This document shows, piece by piece, positions 1 to 10,700 of a stretch of DNA of 64,000 bases. The first letter of the stretch is position 1, and each line of letters starts with the position of its first letter. The notes under the pieces are model-generated. The model worked only from the letters and a program-made list of their open reading frames with translations. It did not search any database and was not told where the DNA came from. Location: assembly GCF_900112355.1 (NCBI RefSeq), contig NZ_FOLM01000001.1, forward strand, positions 231,276-295,275, written 5' to 3'. Source of the stretch: Streptomyces aidingensis. GTDB lineage: Bacteria; Actinomycetota; Actinomycetes; Streptomycetales; Streptomycetaceae. A program made the translations under genes and the position numbers.

Positions 1-939
1 GTCTGGCAGGTGGTGATCGGCGCCGGCCCGGTCGTCGGCCCGGCCGTGGTGGCACACGCCGACTACCTCTCCTTCACCGGCTCCACCGCCACCGGCCGGG
101 CGGTCGCGCAGGGCGCCGCCGCCCGCCTGGTCGGCGCCAGCCTGGAACTCGGCGGCAAGAACGCCATGCTGGTGCTGGACGACGCCGACCTGGACCGGGC
201 GGCGGCCGGCGCGGTCCGGGCCTGCTTCTCCTCCGCCGGGCAGCTCTGCATCTCCGTCGAGCGGCTCTATGTCCACCAGTCCGTGGCCGACGTCTTTCTG
301 GAGCGGTTCACGGCCCGCACCCGGGCGCTGCGCCTCGGCGGCGGCCTGGACTGGGGCGCCGACATGGGCTCCCTGGCCTCGCAGGCCCAGCTCGACACCG
401 TGCTCCGGCACATCAAGGACGCGGTGGCCAACGGCGCCACCGTGCTGGCCGGCGGCCATCCGCGCCCCGACCTCGGTCCGTACTTCCACGAGCCCACCGT
501 CCTGGACGGGGTCACCCCCGGGATGGCCGTGTGCGAGCAGGAGACCTTCGGCCCGGTGGTCTCCGTCTACCGCTTCCGGGACGAGGACGAGGCGGTGGAA
601 CGGGCCAACGCCACCCCCTACGGGCTGAACTCCTCGGTCTGGTCACGCAGCGCGCCCCGGGCACGGCGGATCGCCGCCCGGCTGCGCACCGGCACGGTCA
701 ACATCAACGAGGGATATGCGGCGGCCTACGGCAGCGTGCAGGCCCCCATGGGCGGCATGGGCGACTCCGGCCTCGGCCGCCGGCACGGCGCCGAGGGCAT
801 CCACAAGTACACCGAGCCGCAGACCATCGCCCACCAGCGGGTGCTGCCGCTGGCCCCGTCCTTCGGCATGGACGACCGCCAGTACGCCCGCTTCATCTCC
901 GGCTCGCTGCGGCTGATGAAGACCCTCCGCCTCCGCTGA
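1..939 (+). CDS. Succinate-semialdehyde dehydrogenase (NAD(P)+), C-terminal part; 5' end outside window
   Basis: NAD(P)-dependent aldehyde dehydrogenase that would oxidise succinic semialdehyde to succinate in the cytoplasm. The reading frame is open from base 1, so the N-terminal cofactor half is missing. Visible motifs are LELGGKN with the general-base Glu, the nucleophile Cys in SAGQLCIS, ETFGPVVSVYRF, and the C-terminal block GGMGDSGLGRRHG. The wording around the nucleophile fits the actinobacterial GabD2-type branch, but the substrate is an inference from family resemblance. The GMC oxidoreductase follows on the same strand after 75 bp, so the two may share a transcript. Confidence 0.85.
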   Translation, partial: VWQVVIGAGPVVGPAVVAHADYLSFTGSTATGRAVAQGAAARLVGASLELGGKNAMLVLDDADLDRAAAGAVRACFSSAGQLCISVERLYVHQSVADVFLERFTARTRALRLGGGLDWGADMGSLASQAQLDTVLRHIKDAVANGATVLAGGHPRPDLGPYFHEPTVLDGVTPGMAVCEQETFGPVVSVYRFRDEDEAVERANATPYGLNSSVWSRSAPRARRIAARLRTGTVNINEGYAAAYGSVQAPMGGMGDSGLGRRHGAEGIHKYTEPQTIAHQRVLPLAPSFGMDDRQYARFISGSLRLMKTLRLR

Positions 940-1014
940 ACCGCCGCTTTCCCCGCTTCCCGGCGCCTTGCTCCTTCTGCTCCTCGCTCCTCGCTCCTCC
1001 CCGGGAGAAACCGC

Positions 1015-2919
1015 ATGTCCCCACGCAACGACGCGTCCCCGGCCCCCGGCAACCACGACGGCCCCGGCAACCACGACGGCCACGACGGCCACGACGGCCA
1101 CGACGAGTACGACTACGACGTGCTGGTGATCGGCTCCGGCTTCGGCGGCTCCGTCGCCGCGCTCCGGCTCACCGAGAAGGGCTACCGGGTCGGCGTACTG
1201 GAGGCCGGCCGCCGCTTCGCCCGGCACGAACTGCCCAAGAACTCCTGGGACATCCGCAACTACCTGTGGGCGCCGCGCCTCGGCCTGTACGGCATCCAGC
1301 GCATCCACCTGCTCAGCAACGTCATGGTGCTGGCCGGCGCGGGCGTCGGCGGCGGCTCGCTCAACTACGCCAACACCCTCTACGTGCCGCCGCCCGCTTT
1401 CTTCCGGGACCGCCAGTGGGCCGGCATCACCGACTGGCAGGACGAGCTGGGCCCCTACTACGACCAGGCCGAGCGCATGCTGGGGGTACGGATCAACCCC
1501 ACCATGACCCCCTCGGACATCCATCTCAAGGCCGCCGCCGAGAAGATGGGCATCGGCGACACCTTCCATCTCGCGCCGGTCGGGGTCTTCTTCGGCGACG
1601 GCCGGGACGCCGACGGCGCGTGCACCGCCCGCCCCGGCGAGGAAATCCCCGACCCCTACTTCGGGGGCGCCGGACCCGCCCGCCGCGCCTGCACCGAATG
1701 CGGCGCGTGCATGACCGGCTGCCGCCAAGGCGCCAAGAACACCCTCAACGAGAACTATCTGCATCTCGCCGAGCGGGCCGGCGCCGTCATCCACCCGCTC
1801 ACCACCGTCACCGCCGTCGAGGAACTCCCCGGCACGGACGGACCGGCGGCCGGCTACGCCGTCACCGTGGTGCCCACCACCGCCATGCCGCACCGCCGGC
1901 GCCGCCGGCAGCGCGTACTGCGCAGCCGCCATGTGGTGATCGCCGCCGGCACCTACGGCACCCAGACCCTGCTGCACCGGATGCGCGACCAGGGCAAACT
2001 GCCCCGCCTCTCCGGCCGGCTGGGCCACCTCACGCGCACCAACTCCGAGGCCCTCGTCGGCTCCAGCACCCTGCGCTACCGCTACCGCCGCCGCTGGGGC
2101 AAGGAGGCGGTGCCGGAGTTCCACAAGGGCGTGGCGATCACCTCCTCGGTGCACCCCGACGACTCCACCCACATCGAGCCGGTGCGCTACGGGCGCGGCT
2201 CCAACGCCATGAGCCTGCTCTCCATCAAGCAGTTCCGGCGCGGCGGCCGGACGCCCCGGCTGCTCGCCTTTCTCGCCACCTCGCTGCGCCACCCGCTGAT
2301 CACCCTGGCCTCCCGCAACCCCCGCGGATGGTCGGAGCGGACCATCATCGGCCTGGTCATGCAGACCCACGACAACTCGCTGATCACCTACCGGAAACCG
2401 AAGGGGATCGGGAAGGGACTGCTCACCGCCCGGCAGGGCCATGGCGCGCCCAACCCCGACTGGATACCCGAGGGCGCGGAGGCCGCCCGGCGGGTGGCGG
2501 CGGAGATCAACGGCTTCGCCGGGACGAACGTGGGCGAGCTGACCGGGATGCCGCTCACCGCGCACTTCCTGGGCGGGTGCCCGATCGGCGCCGATCCGGA
2601 CAGCGGCGTCATCGACCCCTACCACCGGCTCTACGGCCACCCGGGCATCTCGGTGGTGGACGGCTCCGCGGTCTCCGCCAATCTGGGCGTCAACCCCTCG
2701 CTGACCATCACCGCCCAGGCGGAACGGGCCATGGCGCTGTGGCCCAACAAGGGGGAGGCCGACCCGCGGCCGGCCCAGGGGGAGGAGTACCGGAGGGTGG
2801 GCGCGGTGGAGCCGCGCCACCCGGCGGTGCCCGGAGAGGCGTTCGCCGCGCTGCGCCTCCCGCTGCTGCCGGTGCCCCGCCTCCCGGCCGCCCGGCCCGG
2901 GCGGACCGTGGGCGACTGA
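1015..2919 (+). CDS. GMC-family FAD oxidoreductase (cholesterol-oxidase-like) with four-Cys cluster
   Basis: A 634-residue flavoprotein. The FAD dinucleotide motif is VLVIGSGFGGSVAALRL near residue 36, followed by the GMC block GAGVGGGSLNYANTL. A cluster CTECGACMTGCRQGAKN near residue 225 contains four cysteines spaced CxxCxxCxxxC, as I recall from ChoD-type actinobacterial GMC enzymes. The C-terminal GMC signature has HFLGGCPIG and NPSLTITAQAE. The first 30 residues are hydrophilic with His-Asp-Gly repeats and no signal peptide, so it is probably cytoplasmic. The ATG start follows GGGAGAAACCGC. Oxidation of a sterol or other alcohol is inferred, and the real substrate is unknown. The adjacent aldehyde dehydrogenase suggests alcohol-to-acid oxidation. 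Confidence 0.85.
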   Translation: MSPRNDASPAPGNHDGPGNHDGHDGHDGHDEYDYDVLVIGSGFGGSVAALRLTEKGYRVGVLEAGRRFARHELPKNSWDIRNYLWAPRLGLYGIQRIHLLSNVMVLAGAGVGGGSLNYANTLYVPPPAFFRDRQWAGITDWQDELGPYYDQAERMLGVRINPTMTPSDIHLKAAAEKMGIGDTFHLAPVGVFFGDGRDADGACTARPGEEIPDPYFGGAGPARRACTECGACMTGCRQGAKNTLNENYLHLAERAGAVIHPLTTVTAVEELPGTDGPAAGYAVTVVPTTAMPHRRRRRQRVLRSRHVVIAAGTYGTQTLLHRMRDQGKLPRLSGRLGHLTRTNSEALVGSSTLRYRYRRRWGKEAVPEFHKGVAITSSVHPDDSTHIEPVRYGRGSNAMSLLSIKQFRRGGRTPRLLAFLATSLRHPLITLASRNPRGWSERTIIGLVMQTHDNSLITYRKPKGIGKGLLTARQGHGAPNPDWIPEGAEAARRVAAEINGFAGTNVGELTGMPLTAHFLGGCPIGADPDSGVIDPYHRLYGHPGISVVDGSAVSANLGVNPSLTITAQAERAMALWPNKGEADPRPAQGEEYRRVGAVEPRHPAVPGEAFAALRLPLLPVPRLPAARPGRTVGD

Positions 2920-2983
2920 CCGGCGTCGCGCCCGCGGCAGGAGCAAGGCAAGCAGATTGAGCAAGACGAGCAGGGCAAGAGCA

Positions 2984-3016
2984 GGGGCCCGCCCCGGAAG
3001 AACCGGGACGGGCCCC
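2984..3016 (-). terminator. Intrinsic terminator of the LAXTG protein gene
   Basis: Inverted repeat with 14-base arms (2984-2997 and 3003-3016) around AAGAA. On the minus strand the single mismatch becomes a G-U pair, so it fits best as the terminator of the minus-strand surface-protein gene ending at 3054. It may also stop readthrough from the plus-strand GMC gene. Confidence 0.7.
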
Positions 3017-3053
3017 GAAGTGCCCGGTGGACGCGGCGGTGATCAGACAGTGA

Positions 3054-5388
<2,335 letters not shown>

Positions 5389-5404
5389 GAAGTCGCTGTC
5401 CGTG

Positions 5405-5482
5405 TTACGCAGTGCGCAGCGCTTCGTATGGCAGCCGGCCGGGCCGGGTGCCATAACCAAAGAAGCGGGTGCGGTGCTGCAT
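5405..5482 (-). CDS. Putative 25-residue aromatic leader peptide of chorismate mutase
   Basis: Small ORF beginning [11 protein letters not shown] and ending ALRTA, with Phe-Phe-Gly-Tyr at residues 7-10 and a second Tyr at residue 19. A -10-like CATACT lies just upstream with almost no space for a Shine-Dalgarno sequence, so it may be a leaderless transcript. A ribosome stalled on the Phe/Tyr codons would leave 5439-5445 free to pair with the terminator arm. This matches transcriptional attenuation by Phe/Tyr supply, which fits the enzyme downstream. Function is inferred from layout only. Confidence 0.45.
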   Translation of the reverse strand: MQHRTRFFGYGTRPGRLPYEALRTA

Positions 5483-5552
5483 GGGGCCGAGTATGCCACC
5501 GCCGCCCGGCGGCGGCACCGCGACGGCCGGATGGTGAGACGGCGCAGGCCGG

Positions 5553-5558
5553 TAGACT
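5553..5558 (+). promoter_or_regulatory. -10-like element upstream of guaA
   Basis: TAGACT about 110 bp before the chosen guaA start resembles the principal-sigma -10 hexamer of streptomycetes. No good -35 was seen. The same hexamer lies just upstream of pcrA. Confidence 0.3.
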
Positions 5559-5668
5559 CGCGGTATCCCCCCAGTCCAGTTTCTGGGAGCTCTGCACCCA
5601 CCGCCGGAAGGCCGAACACCCCCGTGGCAAGCGAAACCGCGCACGCAAGCGCAAGCGAGAGCGTCGGC

Positions 5669-7261
5669 ATGGGCGCGCCCGGCACCGACACCCCCGATGC
5701 CCCCGACACCGTCCTGGTCGTCGATTTCGGTGCCCAGTACGCGCAGCTCATCGCCCGCCGGGTCCGCGAGGCCCGGGTCTACAGCGAGATCGTGCCGTCC
5801 ACCACACCGGTGGCCGAGATGCTCGCCCGCCGGCCGGCCGCGGTCATTCTCTCCGGCGGCCCCTCCTCCGTCTACGCCGAGGAGGCGCCCGGTCTGGACC
5901 GCGCGCTGTTCGAGGCCGGTGTGCCGGTCTTCGGCATCTGCTACGGCTTCCAGCTCATGGCCCAGACCCTGGGCGGCACGGTGGACAACACGGGCGCCCG
6001 CGAATACGGCCGCACCCGGCTGTCGGTGACCCGGACCGGCTCCACCCTCTTCGAGGGCACACCGGAGGAGCAGACGGTCTGGATGTCGCACGGCGACGCC
6101 TGCTCGGCGGCGCCGCCCGGTTTCGCCGTCACCGCCGCCACCGAGCAGGTGCCGGTGGCCGCGTTCGAGGACGACGAGCGGCGGCTCTACGGTGTGCAGT
6201 ACCACCCCGAGGTGCTGCACTCCACCCACGGCCAGCAGCTTCTGGAGCACTTCCTCTACCGGGGCGCGGGGCTGGCGCCCACCTGGACCACGGGCTCCAT
6301 CGTGGCCGAGCAGGTGGCCGCCATCCGGGAGCGGATCGGGAACCGGCGGGCGATCTGCGGGCTGTCCGGCGGGGTGGATTCCGCGGTTGCCGCCGCCCTG
6401 GTCAACAAGGCCATCGGCTCCCGGCTGACCTGCGTCTACGTCGATCACGGGCTGATGCGCAAGGGCGAGACCGAGCAGGTGGAGAAGGACTTTGTGGCCG
6501 CCACCGGGGCCCAGTTGCGGGTGGTGGACGCCTCCGAGCGTTTCCTGGCCGCGCTCGCCGGGGTGACCGACCCGGAGGAGAAGCGCAAGATCATCGGGCG
6601 GGAGTTCATCCGGGTCTTCGAGCAGGCCCAGGCCGAGATCGTGGCCGAGGCGGGGGAGCTGGGCGAGGAGGTCCGCTTCCTGGTCCAGGGCACGCTCTAT
6701 CCGGATGTGGTGGAGTCGGGCGGCGGCACCGGTACGGCCAACATCAAGTCGCACCACAATGTCGGCGGTCTCCCCGAGGATCTTCAGTTCGAGCTGGTGG
6801 AGCCGCTGCGCAAGCTGTTCAAGGACGAGGTCCGGATGGTCGGCCAGGAACTCGGCCTGCCGGAGGAGATCGTGCAGCGCCAGCCGTTCCCCGGGCCGGG
6901 GCTCGGCATCCGGATCGTCGGCGAGGTCACCCGGGAGCGTCTGGACCTGCTCCGGGAGGCCGACGCCATCGCCCGCGCGGAGCTGACCGCCGCCGGGCTG
7001 GACCGGGACATCTGGCAGTGCCCGGTGGTGCTGCTGGCCCAGGTCCGCAGCGTGGGCGTGCAGGGCGACGGCCGCACCTACGGCCACCCGGTGGTGCTGC
7101 GCCCGGTGTCCTCCGAGGACGCCATGACCGCCGACTGGTCCCGGCTGCCGTACGACGTGCTGGCCAGGATCTCCACCCGGATCACCAATGAGGTGCCGGA
7201 CGTCAACCGGGTCGTCCTGGACATCACCAGCAAGCCCCCGGGCACCATCGAGTGGGAGTGA
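5669..7261 (+). CDS. guaA: GMP synthase (glutamine-hydrolysing)
   Basis: Converts XMP, glutamine and ATP to GMP in the last step of guanine nucleotide synthesis. The class I glutaminase domain (residues about 15-205) has [18 protein letters not shown], the nucleophile Cys in [11 protein letters not shown], and YHPEV. The ATP-pyrophosphatase domain carries the P-loop CGLSGGVDS, and the C-terminal dimerisation domain has PGPGLGIRI and ends KPPGTIEWE. From the ATG at 5669 the protein has 530 residues, the usual length. An in-frame GTG at 5624 with GGAAGG upstream is an alternative start adding 15 residues. The gene is divergent from chorismate mutase. Confidence 0.97.
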   Translation: MGAPGTDTPDAPDTVLVVDFGAQYAQLIARRVREARVYSEIVPSTTPVAEMLARRPAAVILSGGPSSVYAEEAPGLDRALFEAGVPVFGICYGFQLMAQTLGGTVDNTGAREYGRTRLSVTRTGSTLFEGTPEEQTVWMSHGDACSAAPPGFAVTAATEQVPVAAFEDDERRLYGVQYHPEVLHSTHGQQLLEHFLYRGAGLAPTWTTGSIVAEQVAAIRERIGNRRAICGLSGGVDSAVAAALVNKAIGSRLTCVYVDHGLMRKGETEQVEKDFVAATGAQLRVVDASERFLAALAGVTDPEEKRKIIGREFIRVFEQAQAEIVAEAGELGEEVRFLVQGTLYPDVVESGGGTGTANIKSHHNVGGLPEDLQFELVEPLRKLFKDEVRMVGQELGLPEEIVQRQPFPGPGLGIRIVGEVTRERLDLLREADAIARAELTAAGLDRDIWQCPVVLLAQVRSVGVQGDGRTYGHPVVLRPVSSEDAMTADWSRLPYDVLARISTRITNEVPDVNRVVLDITSKPPGTIEWE

Positions 7262-7342
7262 CGCCCGGCCCTCACTCGCCGCCCTTCTCTCCGTCCGGTG
7301 GCAGGATCGGATTGCGTCACGTGTGGGGCGTGACGTTTTCCG

Positions 7343-8779
7343 GTGGCTGAGGAGGAGGCGGGCGGCTTGGACGCGGAGAGCACCTGCCGGAGCTGCGGCA
7401 AGGCGCTGGCCGTGCGGGCGGAGCCCGGCCGGCCGGGCCGGTCGGCGCGCTACTGCTCGGCGGCCTGCCGGCAGAAGGCGTACCGGGCGCGGCGCTCCGG
7501 CGGCGGGGAGGCCGCGGGCGGCGGCGCCCGCAGCGTCCCGGAGCTGATCGCGGACATCGGCCGCCGGGTGGAGCGGCTGAATCCCCGGCCGCCGCAGCCG
7601 TTCTACGCCGATGTCTCGGCGTTGTCCTCCGTGGTAAGCCGGCTGCACCGCCTGGCGCGCGTCGCCCGGGACGCGGAGGCGGAAGCGGCGGAGGCTACGG
7701 AAGCGGCGGAAAACGTCACACCCGCTCGCGTGACGGAATCCGTGACGCAATCCGTGACGGAACCCGTGACGGAATCGGACGAGGTGGCGTTCGCCGAGGC
7801 GGTGGAGCCGTTCCGGCGGGAGCTGCATGTGCACTGCTACCGGATGAGCGGCTCCTACGACGACGCCGAGGACCTGCTCCAGGAGACCCTGCTGCGCGCC
7901 TGGCGCGGCCGTACCGGCTTTCGCGGCCGGGCCGCCCTGCGCACCTGGCTGTACCGCATCGCCACCAATGTCTGCCTGGACTTTCTGCGCCGCCATCCGC
8001 GCACCCCGCGCCCCTACGGCCCCTCTCCCGCGGAGCCGTCGGTGCCGATGGAGCAGCCGCCCTCCATGGTGGCCTGGCTCCAGCCCTACCCCGATGAACT
8101 GCTCGCCGAGATCCCCGCCGACGATCCGCAGGGGCCGGATGCCGCCGCGGTCTCCCGGGAGACCCTTGAACTGGTCTTTCTGGCCGCCCTCCAGCATCTG
8201 CCGCCCCGCCAGCGGGCCGTGCTGATCCTGCGCGACGTGCTCGGCCGCACCGCCGCGGACACCGCCGGAATGCTGGACATGGGCGTGGCCGCCGTCAACA
8301 GCGCCCTTCAGCGCGCCCGCGCCACGCTGCGCGAACGGATGCCCGGACGGCGGATGGACTGGTCCCGCCCGGAACAGACGTCGGCCGGTGAACGCGCCGT
8401 GCTCGACCGCTACATGGACGCGGCGCAGCGCGCCGACAGCGCCGCCATGCTGGAGCTGCTGGCCGAGGACGTGCTGCTCACCATGCCGCCCAACCCGCTG
8501 TGGTTCGCCGGGCGCACCGCGCTGTCCGGCTTTGTCGGCCCGGCACTCGACCCGGCCTCGCCCTCCTTCGCCGGCCGCTGGCACCACCGGCATATCCGTG
8601 CCAACGGGATGCCGGCCACGGCGGGCTGGCTGCAGCGGCCGGGCACCACCGTCTACCGGGCACAGGTGATCGATGTGTTCCGCATCCGGGACGGGCGGAT
8701 CGCGGAGATCACCTCCTTCGAGCCGCACCTCTTCCCCGCCTTCGGTCTGCCGCTGACGATGTCCGGCGCCCACCGATGA
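7343..8779 (+). CDS. ECF RNA polymerase sigma factor (SigG/SigX5-like) with N-terminal zinc-ribbon and C-terminal SnoaL-like domain
   Basis: A 478-residue fusion. Residues about 14-50 have CRSCGK...YCSAACRQKAYRARR, a four-cysteine zinc-ribbon usually found as a separate small protein. A variable linker with repeated VTES/VTEP units leads into sigma region 2 (YDDAEDLLQETLLRAWRG) and region 4 (LPPRQRAVLILRDVLG). A SnoaL-like domain of about 120 residues follows, as in ECF sigmas of the SigG/SigJ type. The GTG at 7343 was chosen, although a TTG at 7367 has a better GGAGG upstream. GTG codons inside the repeats (about 7729-7771) could start a sigma-only product. No anti-sigma gene is adjacent, as is usual for this subgroup. 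Confidence 0.85.
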   Translation: MAEEEAGGLDAESTCRSCGKALAVRAEPGRPGRSARYCSAACRQKAYRARRSGGGEAAGGGARSVPELIADIGRRVERLNPRPPQPFYADVSALSSVVSRLHRLARVARDAEAEAAEATEAAENVTPARVTESVTQSVTEPVTESDEVAFAEAVEPFRRELHVHCYRMSGSYDDAEDLLQETLLRAWRGRTGFRGRAALRTWLYRIATNVCLDFLRRHPRTPRPYGPSPAEPSVPMEQPPSMVAWLQPYPDELLAEIPADDPQGPDAAAVSRETLELVFLAALQHLPPRQRAVLILRDVLGRTAADTAGMLDMGVAAVNSALQRARATLRERMPGRRMDWSRPEQTSAGERAVLDRYMDAAQRADSAAMLELLAEDVLLTMPPNPLWFAGRTALSGFVGPALDPASPSFAGRWHHRHIRANGMPATAGWLQRPGTTVYRAQVIDVFRIRDGRIAEITSFEPHLFPAFGLPLTMSGAHR

Positions 8780-8881
8780 GTTTTCCGCTGCGCTCCGTCT
8801 GTATGACTGCCGGCCCATGGAGAGCCCGGGCCGGCGGATCCAGGACCGGACAACCGATGACACAGCGCAGAGGAGCACACC

Positions 8882-9706
8882 ATGTCGATGACCAACGCCA
8901 CCCCCGGCACCGCCGCCACCCTGGCCGGGAAGAATGCCGTGATCTACGGCGGGGGCGGGGCGATCGGCGGGGCCGTGGCCCGGGCCTTCGCCGCCCGCGG
9001 CGCCCGGGTCTTCCTGGCCGGGCGCACCGCCGCCACCCTTGAGGCGGTGGCCGAGGACATCACCGCCGCGGGCGGCACCGCCGAGACCGCCGTGGTGGAC
9101 GCCCTGGACGGGGACGCCGTCGCCGAGCACGCCCACTCGGTCGCCGGCCGGGCCGGCAGCCTGGACATCTCCTTCAACCTGGTCACCCGGGGCGATGTCC
9201 AGGGCAGCCCGCTGACCGCGATGTCCGTGGCCGACTTTGTGCGCCCGGTGACCAACGGGGTGACCGCGAACTTCCTCACCGCCACCACCGCGGCCCGGAT
9301 CATGACCGGGCAGGAGTCCGGCGGCGTGATCCTCACCCTGAACAGCGGCTCGGCCAAGGGCAGCCCGATGATGGGCGGCACCGGCCCGGCGGACGCGGCG
9401 CAGGACACCCTGGTCCGCAACCTGGCCGTCGAGACCGGCCCGCAGGGCGTGCGGGTGGTCGGCATCTGGACCGCCGGGCTGCCGGAGACGCTGAGCGTGG
9501 AGCGGCTGCGGCAGGTCAGCCCCGGCATGGAGATGGATCAGGACGGGCTGGCCGCGCTGATCTCCCAGCTCGACTCGATGCGCATGACGCGCCGCTCGCC
9601 GACCCTGGCGCAGATCGCCGCCACCGCGGCCTTTCTCGCCTCCGACCAGGCGGGCTCCATCACGGGCACCTTCGTCAACGCCACCGGCGGCATGTTCACC
9701 GACTGA
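8882..9706 (+). CDS. SDR-fold protein lacking the canonical Tyr-Lys catalytic pair
   Basis: A 274-residue short-chain dehydrogenase-like protein. The nucleotide-binding loop is GGGGAIGGAVARAFA and the C-terminus has SITGTFVNATGGMFTD. Where active SDRs carry Ser then YxxxK, this sequence reads NSGSAKG...TGPADAAQDTLVRN, so the Tyr and Lys are absent. It may be a non-catalytic NAD(P)-binding protein or use other residues. The start has GAGGAG upstream. It lies 103 bp after the sigma-factor gene and may be co-transcribed, since SigG-type factors often sit beside oxidoreductases. Confidence 0.8.
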   Translation: MSMTNATPGTAATLAGKNAVIYGGGGAIGGAVARAFAARGARVFLAGRTAATLEAVAEDITAAGGTAETAVVDALDGDAVAEHAHSVAGRAGSLDISFNLVTRGDVQGSPLTAMSVADFVRPVTNGVTANFLTATTAARIMTGQESGGVILTLNSGSAKGSPMMGGTGPADAAQDTLVRNLAVETGPQGVRVVGIWTAGLPETLSVERLRQVSPGMEMDQDGLAALISQLDSMRMTRRSPTLAQIAATAAFLASDQAGSITGTFVNATGGMFTD

Positions 9707-9712
9707 GGGCGG

Positions 9713-9734
9713 CGGGCCGCGGAAGGGCGGCCCG
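9713..9734. terminator. Bidirectional terminator between SDR-like and ccdA genes
   Basis: Perfect 8-bp inverted repeat CGGGCCGC (9713-9720) and GCGGCCCG (9727-9734) around GGAAGG, filling the 28-bp space between two convergent genes. Confidence 0.6.
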
Positions 9735-10700
9735 TCAGCCTCCGGGCGGCGGCGGGGACCCGGTGGTCCCCGCCGCCGCTTCCCCGTCGGCCGCCGCCCG
9801 CTGTGCCCCTGCCCGCTGTGTCCCTGCCCGCTGTGCCGTCGGCGGTGGTGGCGGCTGCCGCCACGCGCGGTACGCCAGGGCCATGCCGGTGAGGGCCGAG
9901 CCGCCCGCCAGGACATACAGCAGTGCCGTGCCCGGCACCGCCGAACCCACGGACACCGCCCACTCCTCCAGCCGGAACCCCTGCTCCGCGCTGAGCGGGC
10001 CGGGCAGCCCGGCGGTGCCGTCCGACAGCAGAAACACCACACCGACCAGCACAAAGACCAGGCCGCCGACGACCTGGAGGCTGTGCAGGCGCAGCCGGCC
10101 GCCGGCCAGTTCCAGCGTCCGGCCGCGCAGCCCGCGCCGGGCGGCCGGCCGGAACCGGTCCCACACGGCGGCCAGCAGGAACAGCGGGCAGGCCATGCCC
10201 AGGGCGTAGACGGCGAGCAGCGCGGCCCCGTACCAGCGGTCGCCGCCGACCGCCGACACCGTCAGCACCGCACCCAGGATCGGACCGGCGCAGAACCCGG
10301 CCAGCCCGTAGACGGCTCCCAGCGTGAGCGTGGCGAACAGCGAACCGGACCGGGCCCATTGACCGGCCCGGTGCAGGTGCCGGCCGCTCACCCGGGCCGG
10401 CAGGGCCAACCCGAAGCCGAGGATCTGTGCCGTGCCGAGCGCGATCACCGTCCAGCCGCCGACCGCCACCACCAGTTCCCGGTTGCCGTGGAAGAACCGG
10501 CCCACCGTGGAACCGGCCACGCCCAGCGGGACCAGGGTGCAGCACAGGCCGGCGTAGAACACGGCGGTGCGGCCCAGCAGCCGGGCGGCCGAGCCGCTGA
10601 AGGAGTATGCGAAGAAGGCCGGCAGCAGGACCGCGCCGCACGGGCTGAGCAGTGCGAGCAGCCCGCCCAGAAACGCGACCGGATAGCCGGTGGAGATCAC
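9735..10700 (-). CDS. CcdA/DsbD-like membrane thiol-disulfide transporter
   Basis: A 321-residue polytopic protein that would pass reducing equivalents from cytoplasmic thioredoxin to extracytoplasmic thiol proteins. It has about eight hydrophobic segments. The paired redox cysteines sit in LLSPCGAVLLPAFFAYSF (segment 1) and GLAGFCAGPILGAVL (a middle segment), as in CcdA. The C-terminal tail is Pro/Ala/Arg-rich with repeated AQRAGTQRAGAQRA units. The GTG start at 10700 overlaps the TGA of the upstream DsbA gene (GTGA), so translation is probably coupled. The pair likely works together on exported disulfide proteins. Confidence 0.85.
   Translation of the reverse strand: MISTGYPVAFLGGLLALLSPCGAVLLPAFFAYSFSGSAARLLGRTAVFYAGLCCTLVPLGVAGSTVGRFFHGNRELVVAVGGWTVIALGTAQILGFGLALPARVSGRHLHRAGQWARSGSLFATLTLGAVYGLAGFCAGPILGAVLTVSAVGGDRWYGAALLAVYALGMACPLFLLAAVWDRFRPAARRGLRGRTLELAGGRLRLHSLQVVGGLVFVLVGVVFLLSDGTAGLPGPLSAEQGFRLEEWAVSVGSAVPGTALLYVLAGGSALTGMALAYRAWRQPPPPPTAQRAGTQRAGAQRAAADGEAAAGTTGSPPPPGG

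Noticed and set aside
643..2964. Long minus-strand open frame opposite the GMC gene
   Set aside because: Antisense shadow. The plus-strand frame carries FAD and GMC motifs.
5405..10054. A very long open frame on the minus strand (about 1,550 codons)
   Set aside because: It lies opposite guaA, the sigma factor and the SDR gene, all with clear motifs. Its Arg/Gly/Pro-rich translation has no domain. Long antisense frames are usual in this GC range. Only its last 26 codons (the leader ORF) were kept.
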